Of a stretch of DNA of 64,000 nt, positions 60,947 through 64,000 are shown piece after piece. The notes under the pieces are model-generated. The model worked only from the letters and a program-made list of their open reading frames with translations. It searched no databases and was not told the origin of the DNA. Each line of letters starts with the position of its first letter. Position 1 is the first letter of the stretch. The stretch comes from Himantopus leucocephalus. Its lineage: Eukaryota; Chordata; Aves; Charadriiformes; Recurvirostridae. Position numbers and translations under genes: made by a program. The DNA lies in NCBI GenBank assembly GCA_003993805.1, contig RSEF01000002.1:74398273-74462272 (forward strand). The letters run 5' to 3'.

Positions 60947-62342
60947 GTAGGTGAAGTGCTCTTAGCTTGAAAAATGCGTTTTATGTGAATGAATGTTTCA
61001 GCCAACTATCATGCTTTTCATGCTGTGATTTGCAAATAACAATTGTTTTGTTTGTTGCCTCCTAAGTCCTTTTATAGTCATAGTTTCTATTTTAATTTTG
61101 GGATGGTTATTTTTTTTCTCCCACATCCACAGTTGACAGGACTCGCTCATTTTAAGCAAGGATTTGTTAGAAACACAGCTAGCTCCCTGTGTTTCAGAGA
61201 GAGCTGGGAATAAGCCTACTTCAGATGCAGGGAATAACATTCTGAGATTTGTTCTTTATTATGCTTCCCCTTTGTCAGAACTTGATAGACTTCAGTATTT
61301 ATTTTGAGTGGGAAGGTGACTTCTAATTTGCTCTTTACAGCACTGGATTCCTTAGCAAGCTTTAGACCCACGCGGCTCCTTATGATAAATTATTTCTTGG
61401 TTGGTCTTTGGTTGTTCATTTTCCCTCTTTACCCCCCATAGAACTTTCTAAAGGTTTCAGGGGGTCTTCTGCCTTAAAAACTGATATCTTGTCCTGCTTT
61501 ACTATTTCCCTTAGGGTTGATAACCAGGTTCTGTGGTGTATTTACCATGGGAGCTTGTTACTTGTACGTGGAGTGACTTCTGTGCAGAGGTATGGAGGTG
61601 GTCTGGCAATTGCAGTTACTGGCTTTATTTGCTGACCCATACCTAAGTCCAGGTGGCTCATGATGTGAATCCCTCTGTATTTGCCAATGGTGGAAAGCTG
61701 ACCGGACTCAACTTCCACGTCCTTTAGCTTTCAGAGTGGTTCCGCTGATTTGAAAGACTATGTAACAGTTAGCAGTGTTGTCAGTCCTGCAGAGCAACAA
61801 AACCTCAGCTATCTCCCCTGCCTCTGCCTTCACAGGACTTTCGGCTGTTACTAGGGGTGATGAACTTGATTTCATTGTTTTTTTTAAAAATTACTTTCAA
61901 TGCTTTTGAAAATCTGCTAATTCAGGAATGCTAGACAGAACAGGTCAGCATAGCTGAACTTTAGAGCAGACATATATATACACACACACATAATTTTGAG
62001 ACCTGGTGGATATAAAATTAGATTCCCTGTGAGAATAAAATATTAGAGGCTATTGTTCCTTTGCTCGCTGTACCAAATGTTGCATCTGCTGATTTACTTT
62101 TCGAGAACCTTGTTTGCTGTCTGATAAAATCTTTGCTTAGCTTAAGTATCTTCTTGAAGTTACCATTCTCTGATATCTAGAGAAAAATAAACAAAAAATT
62201 TCCAAAATTTCTGTTCTATTCAGTTGTCTGTTGTGTTTGCAGCTACTATTGCTGATAGTTGCTATTTAATAAAGCCACTAAGATTTGTCTCTATGCCTAG
62301 TCAATTTTGTATAACTGTATACCATGTGAAACTATTTGGAAC
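60947..62342 (+). other. TXNDC5 intron 5, first part
   Basis: Intron sequence searched for the next TXNDC5 exon without success. A short (TA)n/(CA)n microsatellite lies at 61971-61992. Confidence 0.6.
61971..61992 (+). repeat. (TA)n(CA)n microsatellite
   Basis: A short TA run passes directly into a CA run, about 22 bases in all. Confidence 0.85.
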
Positions 62343-64000
62343 ATCATAGAATCATAGGTTTAGGTTGGAAGGGACCTTAAAGATCATCTATTTCCAACCC
62401 CCCTGCCATGGGCAGGGACACCTCCCACTAGACCAGGTTGCTCAAAGCCCCATCCAGCCTGGCCTTTAACACCTCCAGGGATGGAGCTTACACAATGTCT
62501 CTGGGTAACCTTTTCCAGTGCCTTCCCACCCTCAGAATGAAAAATTTTTTCCTAATAGTTAACCTAAATCTACCGTGTTCCAGTTCAGAGCCATTCCCCC
62601 TTGCCCTATCACTATGTGCCCTTGTAAAAAGTCCCTCCCCAGTTTTCTTGTAGGCCCCCTTTAGTTGCTGGAAGGCCGCAATAAGAGCTCCCTGGAGCCT
62701 TGTCTTCTCCCGGCTCAACAACCCCAACTGTCTCAGCCTGTCCTCATAGGAGAAGTGCTCCAGCCCTCTGATCATCTTTGTGGCCCTCCTCTGGACCCGC
62801 TCCAACAGGTCCATGTCTTTCCTATGTTGGGGGCTCCAGAGCTGGATGCAGTACTCCAGGTGGGGTCTCACCAGAGCAGAGTAGAGGGGGAGAATCACCC
62901 CCTTGACCTGCTGGCCACACTTCTTCTGTTGCAGCCCACGATACGGTTGGGTTTCTGGGCTGCGATTGCACATTGCTGGCTCATGTTGAGGTCCTCATCA
63001 GTCAGCACCCCCAGGTCCTTCTCAGGGCTGCTCTTGATCCATTCACTGCCGAGCCTGTATTTGTGTTTGGGATTGCCCCGACCCAGATGTAGGACCTTGC
63101 ACTTTGCCTTGTTGAACTTCATCAGGTTAGCATGGGCCCACCTCTCCAGCCTGTCCAGGTCCCTCTGGATGGCATCCCTCCCCTCCAATGTGTTCCCTCA
63201 CCACACAGCTTGGTATCATTGGCAAACTTGCTGAGGATGCACTTGATCCACTCTCCATATCACCAGCGAAGATGTTGAACAGCACGGGGCCCAGTACTGA
63301 CCCCTGAGGAACACCACTCATAACTGGTCTTCACTTGAACATCAAGCTGTTGACCACAACTCTGAGTGAGACTGTTCATCCAGTTCCTCATCCACCAAGT
63401 GGTCCATCTGTCGAATCCATGTCTCTCCAATTTAGAGACCAGGATATCGTGTATGATAGTGTCAAATGTTTTGCACAAGTCCAGGTAGATGAAGTCAGTT
63501 GCTCTTCCCTTGTCCACTACCACTGGAGCCCCCTCGTAGAAGGCCACCACGTTTGTCAGGCATGACTTGCCCTTTGTGAAGCCATCTTGGCTGCTACCAA
63601 TCACCTCCTTATTTTCCATGTGCCTTAGCAGAGTTTCCAGGAGGATCTGCTCCATGATCTTGCTGGGCACAGAGGTGAGACTGACTGGCCTGTAGTTCCC
63701 TGGATCTTCCTTTTTTCCATTTCTGAAAACAGGGGTTATGTTTCCCCTTTTCCAGTCAGCAGGAACCTCACCAGACTGCTGCAACTTCTCAAATATGATG
63801 GATAGTGGCTTAGCAGCTTTGTCTGCTAGTTCCCTCAGGACTTGTGGATGTATCTCATCAGGTCCCATGGACTTGTGCACCTTCAGGTTCCTCAGTTGGT
63901 CTAGTACTTGATCTTCACCTACAGTGGGCGGTTCTTCATTTTCCTAGTCCTCGCCTTTGCCTTCTGCATCATGGTTAGCATGGCTGCAGTCTTTGCCAGT
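62343..64000 (-). mobile_element. CR1 LINE, antisense, runs off the window
   Basis: The element's 3' end is at 62343 (CATAGAATCATAGG, then GGTTGGAAGGGACC and GATCATCTATTTCCAACCCC, the complement of the CR1 terminus). It continues antisense through most of the reverse transcriptase to the window edge, at least 1.66 kb. Sequence quality is better than in the copy at 6740, indicating a younger insertion. It lies in TXNDC5 intron 5. Confidence 0.93.
62488..63880 (-). pseudogene. CR1 ORF2 reverse transcriptase, frameshifted
   Basis: Three overlapping minus-strand frames make up one broken reverse transcriptase. 63880-63260 has [49 protein letters not shown] and the [10 protein letters not shown] region. 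63321-63127 has [20 protein letters not shown]. The third part comprises 63188-62895 ([33 protein letters not shown]) and 62973-62488 ([38 protein letters not shown]). The catalytic FADD box reads FAND at 63226-63215 on the minus strand, so one metal-binding Asp is replaced. The copy is inactive. Confidence 0.9.

Noticed and set aside
62665..63234. Plus-strand open frame of 189 codons at the right end
   Set aside because: It is antisense to the CR1 reverse transcriptase.

Overview
The window is vertebrate nuclear DNA, and most likely from a bird. It carries two spliced protein genes with canonical GT-AG introns, short exons in long AT-rich introns, CpG-rich first exons, and several CR1-type LINE copies, which are the dominant repeat of bird genomes. 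I cannot name the species. Nothing prokaryotic, viral or CRISPR-like is present, and most long open frames are chance frames or repeat remnants.

Layout. 1-1700 is upstream sequence with a few unexplained minus-strand open blocks. 1765-2260 is a CpG-rich promoter with a near-perfect RFX X-box and an ETS site. 2147-15966 is BLOC1S5 (muted), + strand, complete in five coding exons that join to a 187-residue protein. Its introns hold a short CR1 tail (2621-3017) and a 2.7 kb antisense CR1 (6740-9400). About 15967-17900 is probable 3' UTR. About 18-48 kb is intergenic, with a CR1 tail at 36085-36243, low-complexity tracts and several assembly scars. 48273-49400 is the CpG-rich 5' end of TXNDC5. 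TXNDC5 is on the + strand, with five coding exons (48543-60946) giving the first 236 residues. The remaining exons lie beyond the right edge. A CR1 in antisense orientation (62343-64000) occupies the last visible intron.

The two genes are a known tandem pair: in mammals BLOC1S5 and TXNDC5 are neighbours on one strand with a described read-through transcript. Their products do not form one pathway. BLOC1S5 is a subunit of BLOC-1, which works in endosome-to-melanosome and lysosome-related organelle trafficking. TXNDC5 (ERp46) is an ER-resident protein disulfide isomerase with three thioredoxin domains, two of which are visible here.

The most useful non-gene observation concerns assembly. Five of the isolated single N characters sit exactly between two near-identical copies of the adjacent sequence (44 to 273 bp). 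These look like haplotype ends placed side by side rather than merged, so they are probably false tandem duplications. I found no convincing new biological system.
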